The notes under the pieces were generated by a model. It was not told the DNA's origin, made no database searches, and saw nothing but the letters and a program-made list of their open reading frames with translations. Shown here one piece after another: positions 12,464 to 25,022 of a stretch of DNA of 64,000 nucleotides. This DNA comes from Telopea speciosissima (Eukaryota > Streptophyta > Magnoliopsida > Proteales > Proteaceae), in contig NC_057922.1 in assembly GCF_018873765.1 (NCBI RefSeq), positions 15,389,563 to 15,453,562 of the forward strand. Reading direction: 5' to 3'. The first letter of the stretch is position 1. The number at the start of each line of letters is the position of its first letter. The translations under genes and the position numbers were made by a program.

Positions 12464-12955
12464 GCAGTCGCACAGCGGCACAGTCAAGTGGTCAACTCTG
12501 CTTTGTGGCTTTGTGCACAAGTGGCTAGCCAATGCGGGTGGACCGCCGATTCGGGTGAGTTGATCATGGAGTCAAAAATACGAAAAATTAAGTAAAATAA
12601 AAATAAAAAAATAGACTGGAAATTGGGAAATTATGATAAATTTGACGGATCCGGGAAAATAAAATAAAAATAAAGAAACGTAACCTATTGTATTTATTGG
12701 AGTTTCTCTCCAAGATTCCAAAAAACATATGGAATTTGCTTAAAAAGTAAATGAATTTAAGTTGGGAGTACCAGTACCACCTCAAAAAATATAAAATAAT
12801 CTATAAAATATATATAATCTTTTTTATTCTTCCAATTTAAAATACTTGATGCAATAACGGTTGGAAAACTAGGTTTTTTTTACTCAGACTTTGTTTTCTT
12901 AAAAATCAATCTACTCAAATTGAATTATTTCAAGTAGAATTGTAGTTTTAGAGAA

Positions 12956-13083
12956 ATGTTCTTTGTGGGGGAGTGTCTCTGTGTCAAACACATGGGGTGT
13001 AATGATCGCCTTGTTAATGCCATTGTGGGCATTCCCATTGGCCCCTCATGCGCATAAGGGTCACGCTCCCCCACAAAGAGCAT
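12956..13083. repeat. GC-rich foldback repeat (MITE-like), copy 2
   Basis: The left arm ATGTTCTTTGTGGGGGAGTG pairs with the right arm CACGCTCCCCCACAAAGAGC. The centre contains GTAATGATCGCCTTG. It matches the layout of the copies at 797-925 and 50890-51085. A further related stretch with two AAATGACCA(T/C)CCTAC units follows to about 13210. Confidence 0.6.
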
Positions 13084-13466
13084 AGTGCTTGTGTCAAATC
13101 CACTGGGGAAGAAATGACCATCCTACCCCCTAAAATACAAAATGACCACCCTACTTGATACTTCAACGTGTACTCTCATTGGCACTACATGCACAAGTGC
13201 CACACCCACCACAAGAAACTTTACCACCCTCCCCACCCCACTTTTTTTTAATCATTACTTGTTCCTACCCCACTACTTCACCATCAGTCATCGTGGCATT
13301 GTTTTTTCAATTTTAAAATATTTTATATATGGTAGTATAAATTATGAAAGGCATTAATTTTTATTTTATTTTTTTTGGAATTCTTGTCGTTTTGACTCCT
13401 TGCTCTCACTCTCGTTGTCTCATGTTAATTATTAAAATATTATAATATTTTAATACATCATGAGTT

Positions 13467-13541
13467 AGGATAAGACTATGTACATTATGATCCTCTCCAA
13501 ATCGTATAATGACTAGAAGCCTCATGCACTAGATACGTCTT
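13467..13541 (+). mobile_element. Diverged AU-like SINE 3' fragment
   Basis: GGATAAGACTATGTACATTA, then GATCCTCTCCAAA and GCCTCATGCACTAGATACG match, with decay, the conserved 3' half of plant AU SINEs. The better preserved copy is at 33642-33729. The 5' tRNA-like part is absent. Confidence 0.55.
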
Positions 13542-14681
13542 ATGATATGAATGGTCACCAAAACCGTTGTCATTTTGTTTTGTCCCCATTATCTATCCTC
13601 TTGATATTTCTATATATTCTCTTATTCTTTTATCAGTAGGGTCAAAAACAAGGTTTCAAAAATTGAACAATCGGATTGGCAATAACAGCGTGTGCCCTAG
13701 CATTTACCTAAATGAGATTTTTTTTTAGTTCCTTGGAGGTTGAGCGGTATTTTCGTGCAATCTTATATCTAGGCGCAGGAATCACATGACCAATTAGCAT
13801 TCTTTTACCCAATATTTTATGATAAATTTAATGCACTCTAAGCAAAAGAATTCAATGGCACATTCGTTGGTAGAAAAGTCTTGTCGATAGATTCTAAAAA
13901 TATGAAATCCATATTTCCTACCCTTGGATTCATGGTGTGTTGTTGATTGTCCTTATTATGGCGTTCATGCCCCTTCGTCATCCAATGAATAACATTATGC
14001 TTTTAAGCCTTAAAATAAATAAAAATAAAAGGATTAAGTTTCCCTCCACCACCCCTGAATGGAAAACCACTATCCTAGGGTCCACAAACCCTTCCAAGAT
14101 TTTAGTATTTTTCTAAAATACCCTCACAATATCTATTCCTGCCCTCTCACGCGCCGTTGTGAATGGGATCCCCCGTGGCTAAAGGGAAGCTCGATCCTAA
14201 ATAAAAAGAGGTTAGATGAATGATGATCAATCTAATACTGGAGAAAGTCTTTTTTTTCCTTCCCTATGAAGAAGGGTTCACCCAGCCATCTAGGGTTATT
14301 ATTATTCTCTCCCCAACACCTCCCTCACTTTATAATGTTGCCTATCCCACTACCGTAATGACCCAAGTTGAAGGAATTCTCCTTCACTGCAGATAAAGTG
14401 ATACTGGTTCTCTAATATTAATATGGTTCAGTTTGAGATGTTTAGGCTAAGCCAGGGATGCCGTTGAGCTGAGTCTAGAGGAGTTGAGGCAGGGTCGGCA
14501 ACCCTAACCAGGGGTAAACCTAGGCTGATCATTTGGAACCCCCCATGAAGTCTATGTTTTCATACACCTATCACAAGTCACAACCCACCAGACTAGCACC
14601 TTTAATCATCCACTTTTGAGGATTATATTCGTCTTACAAACCTCGTATTTTGGCAATCGAGATTAGGGTTAGAAGAAAAGT

Positions 14682-14753
14682 GGTTCCATGGTCTAGTGGT
14701 GAGGACATTGGACTCTGAATCCAGTAACCCGAGTTCAAATCTCGGTGGAACCT
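14682..14753 (+). tRNA. tRNA-Gln (anticodon CTG)
   Basis: A complete 72-nt cloverleaf. The acceptor stem GGTTCCA pairs with TGGAACC and is followed by discriminator T. The D arm contains TCTAGTGGTGAGGA, the A-box. The anticodon arm TTGGACTCTGAATCCAG presents CTG. The T arm carries GAGTTCAAATCTC, the B-box. A run of seven T starts about 5 nt after the gene. No intron is present. It sits between the tandem MRS2 genes, upstream of copy A and downstream of copy B. All stems look paired, so it is probably functional. Confidence 0.95.
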
Positions 14754-14758
14754 AGGGG

Positions 14759-14765
14759 TTTTTTT
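14759..14765 (+). terminator. Pol III terminator of the tRNA-Gln gene
   Basis: Run of seven T residues directly downstream of the tRNA body, typical of RNA polymerase III termination. Confidence 0.85.
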
Positions 14766-14920
14766 ACCAAAACATAAAAAAGATTAGGCTTGAAAGTTGG
14801 GCTGATTTGGGCTCAATTTAATCCAAAATTAGTTGGGCCAAGCCACGCTTAGGCTTGAGCTTGTCTTGGTTAAAAGATATGATCAATTCCAGATCTAGAC
14901 CTGGCCCTCCAACATCCCTA

Positions 14921-15120
14921 GGATCTGTTTGGTTGCAAGGGAAAGGAAAGAAAGTGAAATTTTCAAACTTTTGTTATCATTGTCCCACATGGTCATCTCA
15001 TTAACTTCAAACCATTCTAAAAAGTAAAATAAAAATCATATTTAAAAAAATATTAATATTAAATCTGATAAGAAATTTTCATTTTCCTTCCCTTCAATTT
15101 CCCTTGCAACCAAACGGAGC
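14921..15120. mobile_element. 200-bp Tourist-like MITE
   Basis: The left end GGATCTGTTTGGTTGCAAGG and the reverse complement of the right end (GGCTCCGTTTGGTTGCAAGG) form a terminal inverted repeat that extends inward through GAAA-rich sequence. A CTA trinucleotide flanks both sides (14918-14920 and 15121-15123), as expected for the 3-bp target duplication of PIF/Harbinger elements, although TAA/TTA is more usual. The centre is AT-rich and non-coding. Confidence 0.75.
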
Positions 15121-15614
15121 CTAATGTTGTATCTTCTAGCCAAACAATCGTACATCTCGGTAATTTGTCCTAGTTAATGTCATTGGTCCATGTAGGAGTA
15201 GAAGCAGGGCCAACAAACAAGGAGATGCTAGGCATTAAAAGTTGTCTCTTGATATCTAACAGCCCTTGTCTGTTTAAAAGGCAAGAAAAAGGAAAAAGAA
15301 ACTGTTTACTTACTAGTTCCAATAAGAGTCACTCTCCCTTAAGCTTCTTATCTACAACAGTAAGCTTACTAGTTTCAATAGACGAATGACAGATAAACCA
15401 TTTTACATCGAACATTATATATACCAATTCCAAACTTCCAGTATTCAGGAGACAGACAATTAGACATAGGGCAACACTGCCACCTAAAACAAAATAGAAT
15501 AATTTAAGTTGGAATTATTACATTATTATTGGACAATCACTGTTAGATCCAAAAAACTTTGTATAGTATATCAATAATTTGAACAATTGAGACTTACTGA
15601 AGGGGGAGGTTTCA

Positions 15615-18600
15615 TCACTCCAGCAGCCCTTTCTTCTTACCCAGGTAGAATGCTATCAAATATAAAACCAAAGAACCAGCAATAGTACCTAATGTGGTCT
15701 CCCAAAATTCAGCAGGCCCACCTTCAAAGAGAGAAATCTGGATATTCATTCCAAATATAGCAACAACTACTATGCTTGCATTCAATAACAAAGTTGCCGT
15801 GCTCAACAGAACTCCCATCTGCAACAACTGGTTCTGTTTGTCATCCAGCATAATGTTGATATAATCCTCAGTATCATCGACATACTCCCTCAACTTTGCA
15901 GAGCCAAAAGACAACATTAGAGACAAAATAAGAATCCCAATATCATATGCAATTATGCATAGTTCAAAAACTCGTTTTGTTTCGGTCGAAATTTTGAATA
16001 TTTCGAGTATTTCGGTCGAGTCGAAACGAAATGCATCAAATTGAAAAAAAATAAAATATTTTGAAATTTTCAATTCAGAAATTTCAACCATATCGTTTCA
16101 GAAATCTCGGTCATTTTGGCATTTTACACCCACAAATGGACAAACAAAACTCATAGAAAAAATACAATATTTCGCCGAAACTCAGAGAAAAAAATACCAT
16201 TTTGGCATTTTACACCCACCAGATGAGTGCGGATTCATACTTCTATGAAGGTTTTGGGATGAAGGCATCTACATGTTATCTTTACAGGAGGCTCGATAGA
16301 ATTCAAGCCGAGGTGGAGATTGTTGGCGGTTTGATGTCTTGTATTCCGCCGCTTGCATAAGTGGGCTGATTTCGAAGGGCCGTTAAGAGGCTTGGAGGAA
16401 TCGGGCCACCTTGCACATTAATCTAAGTTACTGGCGGGCCTCAATGAATTAGCAGGTCCAAGAGGAGAAAATTTTTTTTGGGCTATATGGGTATTTCAAT
16501 AAATTACTTGTATAGGGTTTCCCTATATCTCGGTAAATTTTTTAGGGTTCTTTCTCTGTAAGCAATCTGAGAGAGGTGTGAGGACGAGTGGCTGTAACCC
16601 TATCATTGATAGAGAAGCAGATCTCATCTCACCATGGACGTAGGCAATCTTGCCGAACCATGTAAATCCTTGTGTGCATTGTGTGACTATTTGTTTGCGA
16701 TTTCCATTCTTTTATGCATCATTTTAGGTTCTCATTTTTCTACAAGAGTATGATCAAGAATCCACTAGATCTGCAGTGCTGGAATCCACCAGAGTCAACA
16801 CACCTGAATCCCACAGATGCAAGCTTGAATCCACAAAGCAAAGCTTCTTCTTCATTTCTCAAATTCATGAGTAGGTCATAGCCCTTACAAATGTTTAAAT
16901 AACACTTCAAAAAACATACTAAAACTAGGCCTAAAACTCCTCTAACCAACAGCTTGCTATGGAAATAGCTTTTTTTTTTTTTTGGTAAATGAATATATTA
17001 CCGAACCCCGAGAGGGGGAAAGGAAAGGGGAACCAATGTACAAGAAAAGGGAAGAAAAGAAGCAGAAGCAGAAAGAGAGGGGGGGGGGGGGGGAGGCGGC
17101 CAGCCAGCCTAAGCAGAGGAGGGAGGCTGCAGAAGGGCAATATCAAGGCCCCAAAGAATCAAAATATGTCTGTTTCTGAAATTGTCCTTGCAATGACGCT
17201 GCCGGATACAGCTAAGCTTGGAAGAAACATCGGAGGAGATGGCTTTCCAAATCGTATCAAAAGATCTAGATTTGGAAGTCCATCTCCTAATATTTCTCTC
17301 CAACCAGATATGGTGAACTGCAACGCTAAAAACAAGTTCCCAATAATGTCACAAATAGAGTTCCCTGGGAAATTCTTGAGCAACCAAAGCCATTCACGAT
17401 CAAAGCTCCTAATTCTTCTAGTCCGCGGCCAAATGGAAGACAAGGCCTTGTTCCAGATGGTAGAGGTGAAGGGGCATTCAAAGAAGAGGTGAGAGGTGTC
17501 TTCTCGACCAATCCAGCAAAGGTTACAGGCGGGGGAAGCTGGGATGGTACAGTGGATGAGGAAAGCTTGAGTAGGCAGGCAATGTCTGAGGGTTCTCCAA
17601 ACAGTGAGGCTGTGGCGGGGAATGTGGCCCTTGAACCAGACTAGGTTGTGCCAAGGAACAGGAGGGCTAGGGTCCCTAGAGAGGTTCCAAGCAGAAGAAG
17701 AGGTGAAGATACCTTTGGGTGAGGGTAGCCAGTTAACCTGGTCCGCATGATGGGGAGTGTTGGGCTGCATGGGGGGGAGAGTTGCCCAGATCTGAGTGAT
17801 GATGGAAGGATTAAGATTAGGAGGGGGAGACCAGCGGCCGTCAGAAATGAGGGAGAAGACATTTACATCCTTAAGGAGGCCAGAGGAATAGATTGCTCTG
17901 GGACCAAGCAGGTTGTAGAGGATCCCAAGAGGGTGCCAAGGGTCAAGCCAGAGGGAAGTGGAGGTGCTATCCGTAATGGAGCAAGAGATGCCCTGGAGAG
18001 CAAGGGGGCGGAGGGAGAGGATCTTCCGCTAGATCCAAGAGGAGTTAGTCGGGGTTTTAACCTTCCAGATGGAGTCAGACTTGAAGAGGTAGGATTGGAC
18101 CCAGGTGACCCAGATAGAGTCGTGGTGGGAAGTGATTTTCCATAGAAGCTTGAGAATGCCTGCCTTGTTAGAGTCACGGATGGGGTGGAGGCCTAGACCA
18201 CCCTCCGATTTGGGGAGACAAATGGACTTCCAGCTGGTCAGGTAGAGAAATCTGGTGGTATCTTTTCCTTTCCAAAGGAAGGCACATAGTATGTGTTCAA
18301 TGGCCCTGATGGTGGAATTAGTGATGTTGAAAATACCGGTCCAGTAGATGTAAGAGGCTTGGAGGACCAAGTGAATGCATTCAAGTCTTCCAGCATAGGA
18401 GAGGAGCTTGCCTTTCCAGAGCTGGAGGCGCTTGCAAATGTTGTCGAGCATAGGAGTGCAATGGTGGCTGGAGAGCCTGGCAGTGATCAGGGGAAGGCCT
18501 AGGTAGGTGATAGGAAGGGAGCCAATAGTGAAGCTAGTGAGCTGACGAAGAGCCTCTTTGGAAGAATCCGGGATAACAGAGAGGAAAATTTTGGACTTGA

Positions 18601-21600
18601 GAAGGTTGACACGAAGCCCGGAGAGAGACTCAAAGAGATGAAGAGAGTCCATGATGGCAGAGATAGAGGAGTGGGAGGCCTTGGAGAAGATCATCAGGTC
18701 GTCTGCAAAGGCCAGATGGGAGAGATTGATGTGTTTGCATTTAGGGAGGGGAGAAATGAGGTGGAGGTCCGTCTTAGCTTGGAGGCTTCTGGACAAGACT
18801 TCTAAGGCGAGGGAGAAGAGGAAAGGAGAGAGAGGGCAGCCTTGGCAAATGCCAACCTTGGAGCGGAAGAAGCCTGCAGGGGTGCCATTGACTAGCACAG
18901 AGAAGGAGGGGGAAGAGATGCAGGCATGGATCCAACGAACAAAGACAAGGGGAAAACCCATGAGGGAGAGAACATCACAAATGAAGTCCCAACAGATCGA
19001 ATCAAAGGCTTTGTGGAGATCAATTTTAAGAAGGGCCGCGGGGGAGTGAGATTTGCGGTCAAAACCACGAACAATCTCAGAGCAGAGAATAATATTGTCC
19101 GCAATACTTCGGCCAGAAATGAAGGCCGATTGATTGGGACTAACAAGGGAGGGGATGACAAGCTTGATACGGTTGGCGAGAATCTTAGCAATGAACTTGT
19201 AGATGAGGTTGCAAAGGGAGATGGGCCGAAAATCGGACAGGGAAGAAGCCCCATCTTTTTTGGGGATGAGGCAAATGAAGGTCTGGTTGATCTGAGGAAG
19301 CTGACCCGGCTTGAAGAAGAAACTACGGATAGCTTTGAACACCTCACCTTTGATGGAGTCCCAGTGGCTTAAAAAGAACCCCATGCTAAAGCCATATGGG
19401 CCAGGGGCTATGTTGGCCTTGTGGGAGAGGATAGCCAAAGAAATTTCCTCATCGGAGGGAATGGCAATGAGGGAATCGGAGAGGGTAGAGGGGATGAATT
19501 TATCAATGAGCCCCAGCGGGATAGGGGTAGGAGGGGAGGGAGGGGTTGAACAGAGACGAGAAGGAGGAGGTGGCCTCTTTAATAGCAAGGGGGAAGTGAG
19601 GGAGGAACCATCAACGGCGGTAAGCTGGGTGATGGAATTAGAGTTCTGCCTGGTTTTAAGAGAGCGATGGAAATAGGCAGAATTCGAATCTCCAAGTTCA
19701 AGCCACTTGGAGTGGGATTTCTGACGCAGGAAGCTCTCCTCGAGCAGGGAGAGGGAAGAAAGCTCTTCGGAGAGACGCTTTTCATCAGCGGCAAAGCCTG
19801 GGTTGAGAGGATCGGACTGAAGCTGAAATTGGAACATTGAAAGATCCGACCGACAAGAAGAAAGCCTTGAAGGGATATTACCGAAGGTGGAGAGATTCCA
19901 ACGGCGGAGGGCCGCTTTGGCATTGCGAAGCTTTCTAGCAAGGGCAATCAGGGGCTGCGATGGGGCCGAGACCGGGATGCGCCAGGCTTTCACGATAGTG
20001 TCGTGAAAGAGGGGGTGAGAAGTCCACATGTCAAAGAATTTGAAAGGCTTGGGACCAAAGGAGGAGTAAGGTTGGATGTGGATGAGACAGGGGCAATGGT
20101 CAGAGAGACCCTGGAGAAGAAAAGAGGCGTGGGAGAGGGGAAAGGAGGAGAGCCAACCTTCATTGACAAGGAAACAGTCAAGTTTCAGGCGATACGGTCC
20201 AGACCGACACGTCAGTTGTGCCAAGTAAGAGGGGAGCCGGACCAACGAAGGTCGTCCAAATCAAGATCCTCAAAACAATCATTGAAAGGGTCCACCGCCG
20301 AGAGATCAATGGGCCTGCCGCCTAATTTCTCAAGCTGGGAATGGACCACATTAAAGTCTCCGCCGATTCCCCAGGGGAGGGAGTCCATACCGGCCTTGAG
20401 GAGGGAGAGATCGGCCCAAAGGGGAAGACGGTCAATGGCCTGATTACAAGCGTAGACCACAGAGATATAGAAAGGGGAGGGAGAGTTGTGAAAGGAGAGA
20501 CGGAGATGGACAAATTGGGAAGAGGAGTGGGAAAGGGAGATATTGAATCTGGAGGGATCCCAGAGAATCCAGATCCTGCCAGAAGGAGAGTGATCATAAT
20601 TGGCCAGAAAGGACCAAGAAGGAGCAACGGAGGTAGCGATGCGGGACGCGTTGTCCTAGAGGACACGGGTCTCAAGAAGAGCACAGAAGGAAGAGTTGGA
20701 GGATTTGATGAATGAACGAATCTCGAGGTGCTTGGCCAAAGAATTAAGGCCACGGACGTTCCAAAGAAAGCCAGAAAACATGGAGACTGATGGGATGGGG
20801 GGGCACCGAAATCCTAGAAGGAGTGCTCCTATGACGCCTGCGGGCGTAGGCAACAGCTGGGCTAGCTACAAGGGAAATAGCTTGTTGCTATGGAAATAGC
20901 TTATTGCTACTAAAACTCTAAATAAAATAAGAAAGAAACAACTTAAACAAGGCTGGATTCATAAAGTCCTAATCCAGCTCAAATATAACAATAAAACAAG
21001 GGTAAAGGCTGGGCATGCCGGCGCTGTGCCCAGCCTGAGTCTGTCTCTCTCCCACCCCTTGGAAACAATCCCCTGCCCTCCCCATCCCACCCTCTCTATT
21101 GGGCACAGCCGCTAGCTCCAGGAAAGCCAGTGGTGTGGTCAATTCTCTCCCATAAAATAATAACAAAATAAGTTGCTTAAACTGCCCCCGATTCAGTCTC
21201 CTAAGATTTCCTGACTGAGATCTAAAACTGACCAAATTCATTGAATCTATACACTTAGAGTGGTCCAGTTTTGGTCCAATTTTTTGTCAAATCATGGCCC
21301 AACCAATGGCCCCTGGTTTGCTGCTGCATCAGTTCTCTCCGGCTTGAAAGAAAAAAAAAACTCATTCCACAAGTTTTGTAGTGACGCCGAATCAGCCCCG
21401 CACAATCATCCTTCAATCTAAAGGGGAATTTTGGCTTTTCCTTGAACAATAAGAAGGAAATTAGTAACCCTTTGTAGTCCTTCCATAGCTCTGATACCAA
21501 ATAATGCAGAACTAACCTTGAATTAGTGAGATCCACAAGGAAATCAGCTTGCGAGTCTGCGACAGGATTGCAGGTAAGGAATAAAACTAGATTTGAGAGA

Positions 21601-24600
21601 AAATAGACAACCAACCAAAAAAAAAAATTAGATGTGCAAAAAATTCTGATCAAACGGTCAAATCAATTAGTAGAACAGAACCACAAAAGATGACAAGTCT
21701 GATGGATGGATTTCAAGTTATGGAAGAATCCAACTTGAATTAGGAAACTGCAACTCAGGCTAAGACAGAATTTGATGGCAGGAATCTTTAAGGGTTCAAA
21801 CAGTAAACAAATAATGAACTGATATCGGGATTAACAGTAGTCTGAACCTCAAATAGTAATCAGAAATCAAAACCAGAAAACTGAATTAGAAAATAGAAAT
21901 TTAGAAAAAGTAGCCCAGAAGGACTCTTGAAAATCGATTTGTTTTAGGGTTTGAAAACAGAAACTAAACTAGAACTGAGAACTAGTAAATAGAATAGAAA
22001 ACTGAAGACGAGCAATGCAGGAATCTAGCTAACAGAATAGCAATCAATATAGCAAGATAAAATTTAAAAGAGATGAGAAAATCTCATGTGCAGGGTAGCG
22101 AGAGAGATCTAACCTTGAAATTGAATGAAGAAAAGAGAAGAGAGGATATGATCAAGAATCCACCTGATTTGCAGGGGTGGAATCCACCAAGATCTTCTAC
22201 TGAATCCCAAATAATAATTAATCTTGAATCCACAGACCAAACCAAAGCAAAGCTTCTTCTTTATTTCTCGAATTCGTGGTTAGCGCATAGCCCATACATA
22301 TGTTTAAATAAATATATTTTTTTTTAAAATGACTCATACTAGGCCTAAGACTCCTCCAGCCAATAGCTTGTTAGGAAGTAGTCTACTGCTACTAAACTCT
22401 GGAAAAAAAATAAATAAATAAACAATTTGGACTCGTAGAGTCCTACTCCAGCCCAACTATTGCAATAAGATAATAAGCTGCTAAAACTGCCCCACAATTT
22501 AGACTCCATTAAGGTTTCCTGACTGAGATCTGAAACTGGCCAGATTCATTGAATCTGTACATTAAGAGTGGTCCAGTTTGGGTCCAATTTATGGTTCAAC
22601 ATGACCCAACTGATGGTCCTGGTTTGCTGTTGATTTGCTGCTGCATCACCTTGCCACCCATAAAAACCTCCAAAAACCTCACCATATATCAATCTCCAAC
22701 CTTATGTAAAGTATGTGACAGGAAATGATCTGTATTCTTCACAATATTACTCCAGACTCCCACACTCTGAGGAATTCTAGCACTTCCTAGAGTCCCAGCC
22801 TCCTCATCAGCTTTCGACAATATTTTTTATAGAAAAAAGTATTATATTATTTTCACATTTGGCTTGCCTCCTTGTTCATAATTCTACCAACATAAACTGT
22901 AATTTTATGAAAATCCTGATTTTTCTTGGTTCATTTATTGTTTCGCATCACTACTGGCCTTATATGTCTAAAATATACCCGCAATGTGCTTAATATATTT
23001 TTCCAGCTAATTTCTTTGGAGTTTGTGCTCCACAATGGACAAAACAACATAGAAAATAATAAATAGCAGATATACAGACTAGAATCCATTATAGTATCAT
23101 GCCCAAGGTAGTCAACTAGTCTCAAATAAAAACAATCATCCATCATTCAATGAGAGGAGTGCTTATTATATCACTTTTTAAAAGATTTCCCCAAAGAGGA
23201 AGGCAAAAGGCATATGGACAGGCAGAGGATATAATGGAAGCACAACTTACAGCTGACAGCTTGTTCAAGGTTCCCCCTATCTGTGCGAAGTAAGCTTCTA
23301 GCAGCATCTCCAACTCTTCAACATTTGGCTTAAATCCTATACTTCTTCCACTGCTACTTTTGTTATTTTGTGAGTCTTCATCACTGAAAGTAAACAGGAA
23401 TTAGGATGACACAAAATTAATGTATAAGAATCCTTATTTTTCAAAAGAAACATTGCAAGAAATCTCTTCAATATGACAGTAAAATGCATCACTGAACCTT
23501 GTAGACAGCACAGATCCTGTTGAAGGATTTGGGATTGACCCGGTTCGGTTCTCTTTAGTTCCCTTGTTGAAGTGTGTAATGTAACTAGGTACACTAGAGT
23601 GTCTAGATTCATTATGCACATGTTGCACATGCTAATTATGTTGAGTAGTGCTCAGTAGATCTTCCATATTTGTAATAATCCTAGATTATAAATGAAGTGG
23701 TGGCCTCTGTCATCTTGACCAGCCAAATCATTCTCTTTCTTTTCTTTTCTCAACTCGGTATCAAAGAGAGAAACCCTAAATATTTTTTGGTTTTCTTTCT
23801 TCACCGCCACCACCAATAGAGCACCACCACCAATCTCGAGGCTCCGCCCTCAACGTGTCAGACATGGTTGACTGAACATGCACCAACGCATGTCGTACCA
23901 CATATGACAGTCACAACAACCACTAACCACCACTGCCACCTACATACACCACCACCATTTGGCTCTAATGGCCACTCACCACTATCGTTGCGCCTTCTAG
24001 CGCCCTCACCCTCTGTATACACCTACTAGGGACCTGCCCTAGCCTATTAGTGATCGACCAGAGCCTCCAGCCCCTGTCGAGTCAAACCAATGGGTCTTCC
24101 GCCCCTACTACCGTCGGACAGGGCCTCCTGCCTCTACTGCCGACCTCTCAAGGCCTCCCGCCCCAGTCGCCTGGCCTCTCCAGGCTCTGCTAGAGCCTCT
24201 TGCCCATATTGCCAACCTTCCAGGACTTCCTGCCCTTGTCGCTCGACCCCAGGGCCTCCTACCACAATTGCCTTGTCACTCCAACTAGGGGTGTCAATCG
24301 GTAGGTCTCGGCTGGTTTAGGTCGGGCCTTAATCAATCCTACCAATTTGAAACCCCAACCCGTGACCAATTGATTAAAGCATTGGTCTCCAAATCTTCTC
24401 ATCATGGCCGACCGGTACACAATCGGTTGGTTTCCGGGCTTAATCGGGCTCTGTCCCAACAAGGCCAAGAAGAAGAGCAGCGGAGTCGCCGGGGATTGTC
24501 TCCTTTCGCTTGAAACAAATAGGAAGAGCCCCCCCGGCTCTGTTAGGGTGAGAGGGTCACGGCAGGCAGAACCAGCCACAGACATGCGAGAGAGAAGCTA

Positions 24601-24977
24601 GTAGACAAGCCATTGATAGGGAGTGAGAGAAAGAGAGATAGAAAAAGTTACGAAATAGCATAACTCATTCCATCACTATCGCTAACCCTCGATCACTACT
24701 GAATCAAAGCCCTAATCAACTTAAAGATGCTGAGTAAGGGATGGGAGGAGCATGCTGCAACTTTGAATTTCACAGAGATGGAATGCCTGCAACTTTCATA
24801 GGAAGGAATAGGGGGGAAATCCCAAATCTCAAATCAATGGTGATAGACGGTTTGAGGGTGCTTGGGCCTTGGCGATTATTTTCACGTTACAGGTCTCGCA
24901 CTCAGAGTTACACTGGAGATTTTTTAGGTCTCACCTCGGCATCGGGGCATCGTAGATTTACAATGAGAAGTTGGAAC

Positions 24978-25022
<45 letters not shown>

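Larger units (their letters stand above)
12128..14681. other. Region upstream of MRS2-A, no gene seen
   Basis: The proximal part should contain the promoter and 5' UTR of MRS2-A, including a CT microsatellite at 12431-12461. Beyond it lie a GC-rich foldback repeat (about 12956-13083), a relative of it (about 13086-13210) and a diverged AU-like SINE end (13467-13541). No coding frame looks real. Confidence 0.6.
16745..22648 (-). mobile_element. Miniature LTR retroelement with a 170-bp interior, split by a LINE
   Basis: On the minus strand the 5' LTR is 22648-21502. It starts TGATGCAG and ends CTGCATTA. It is followed immediately by TTTGGTATCAGAGC, a tRNA-iMet-type primer site (21488-21499). 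The interior is only about 170 bp (21332-21501), then a purine-rich tract, then a second LTR starting TGATGCAGCAGC at 21331. That second LTR continues to about 20886, is broken by the LINE (16972-20885) and resumes to about 16745, where it is truncated. The two LTRs are clearly diverged, so it is old. There is no coding sequence. A 145-bp dispersed repeat (20999-21146) is inserted in the left LTR. Confidence 0.65.

Noticed and set aside
17747..20715. Many plus-strand frames of 120-150 codons opposite the LINE
   Set aside because: They are antisense shadows of the GC-richer LINE ORF2; composition is charged and repetitive with no recognisable domain.
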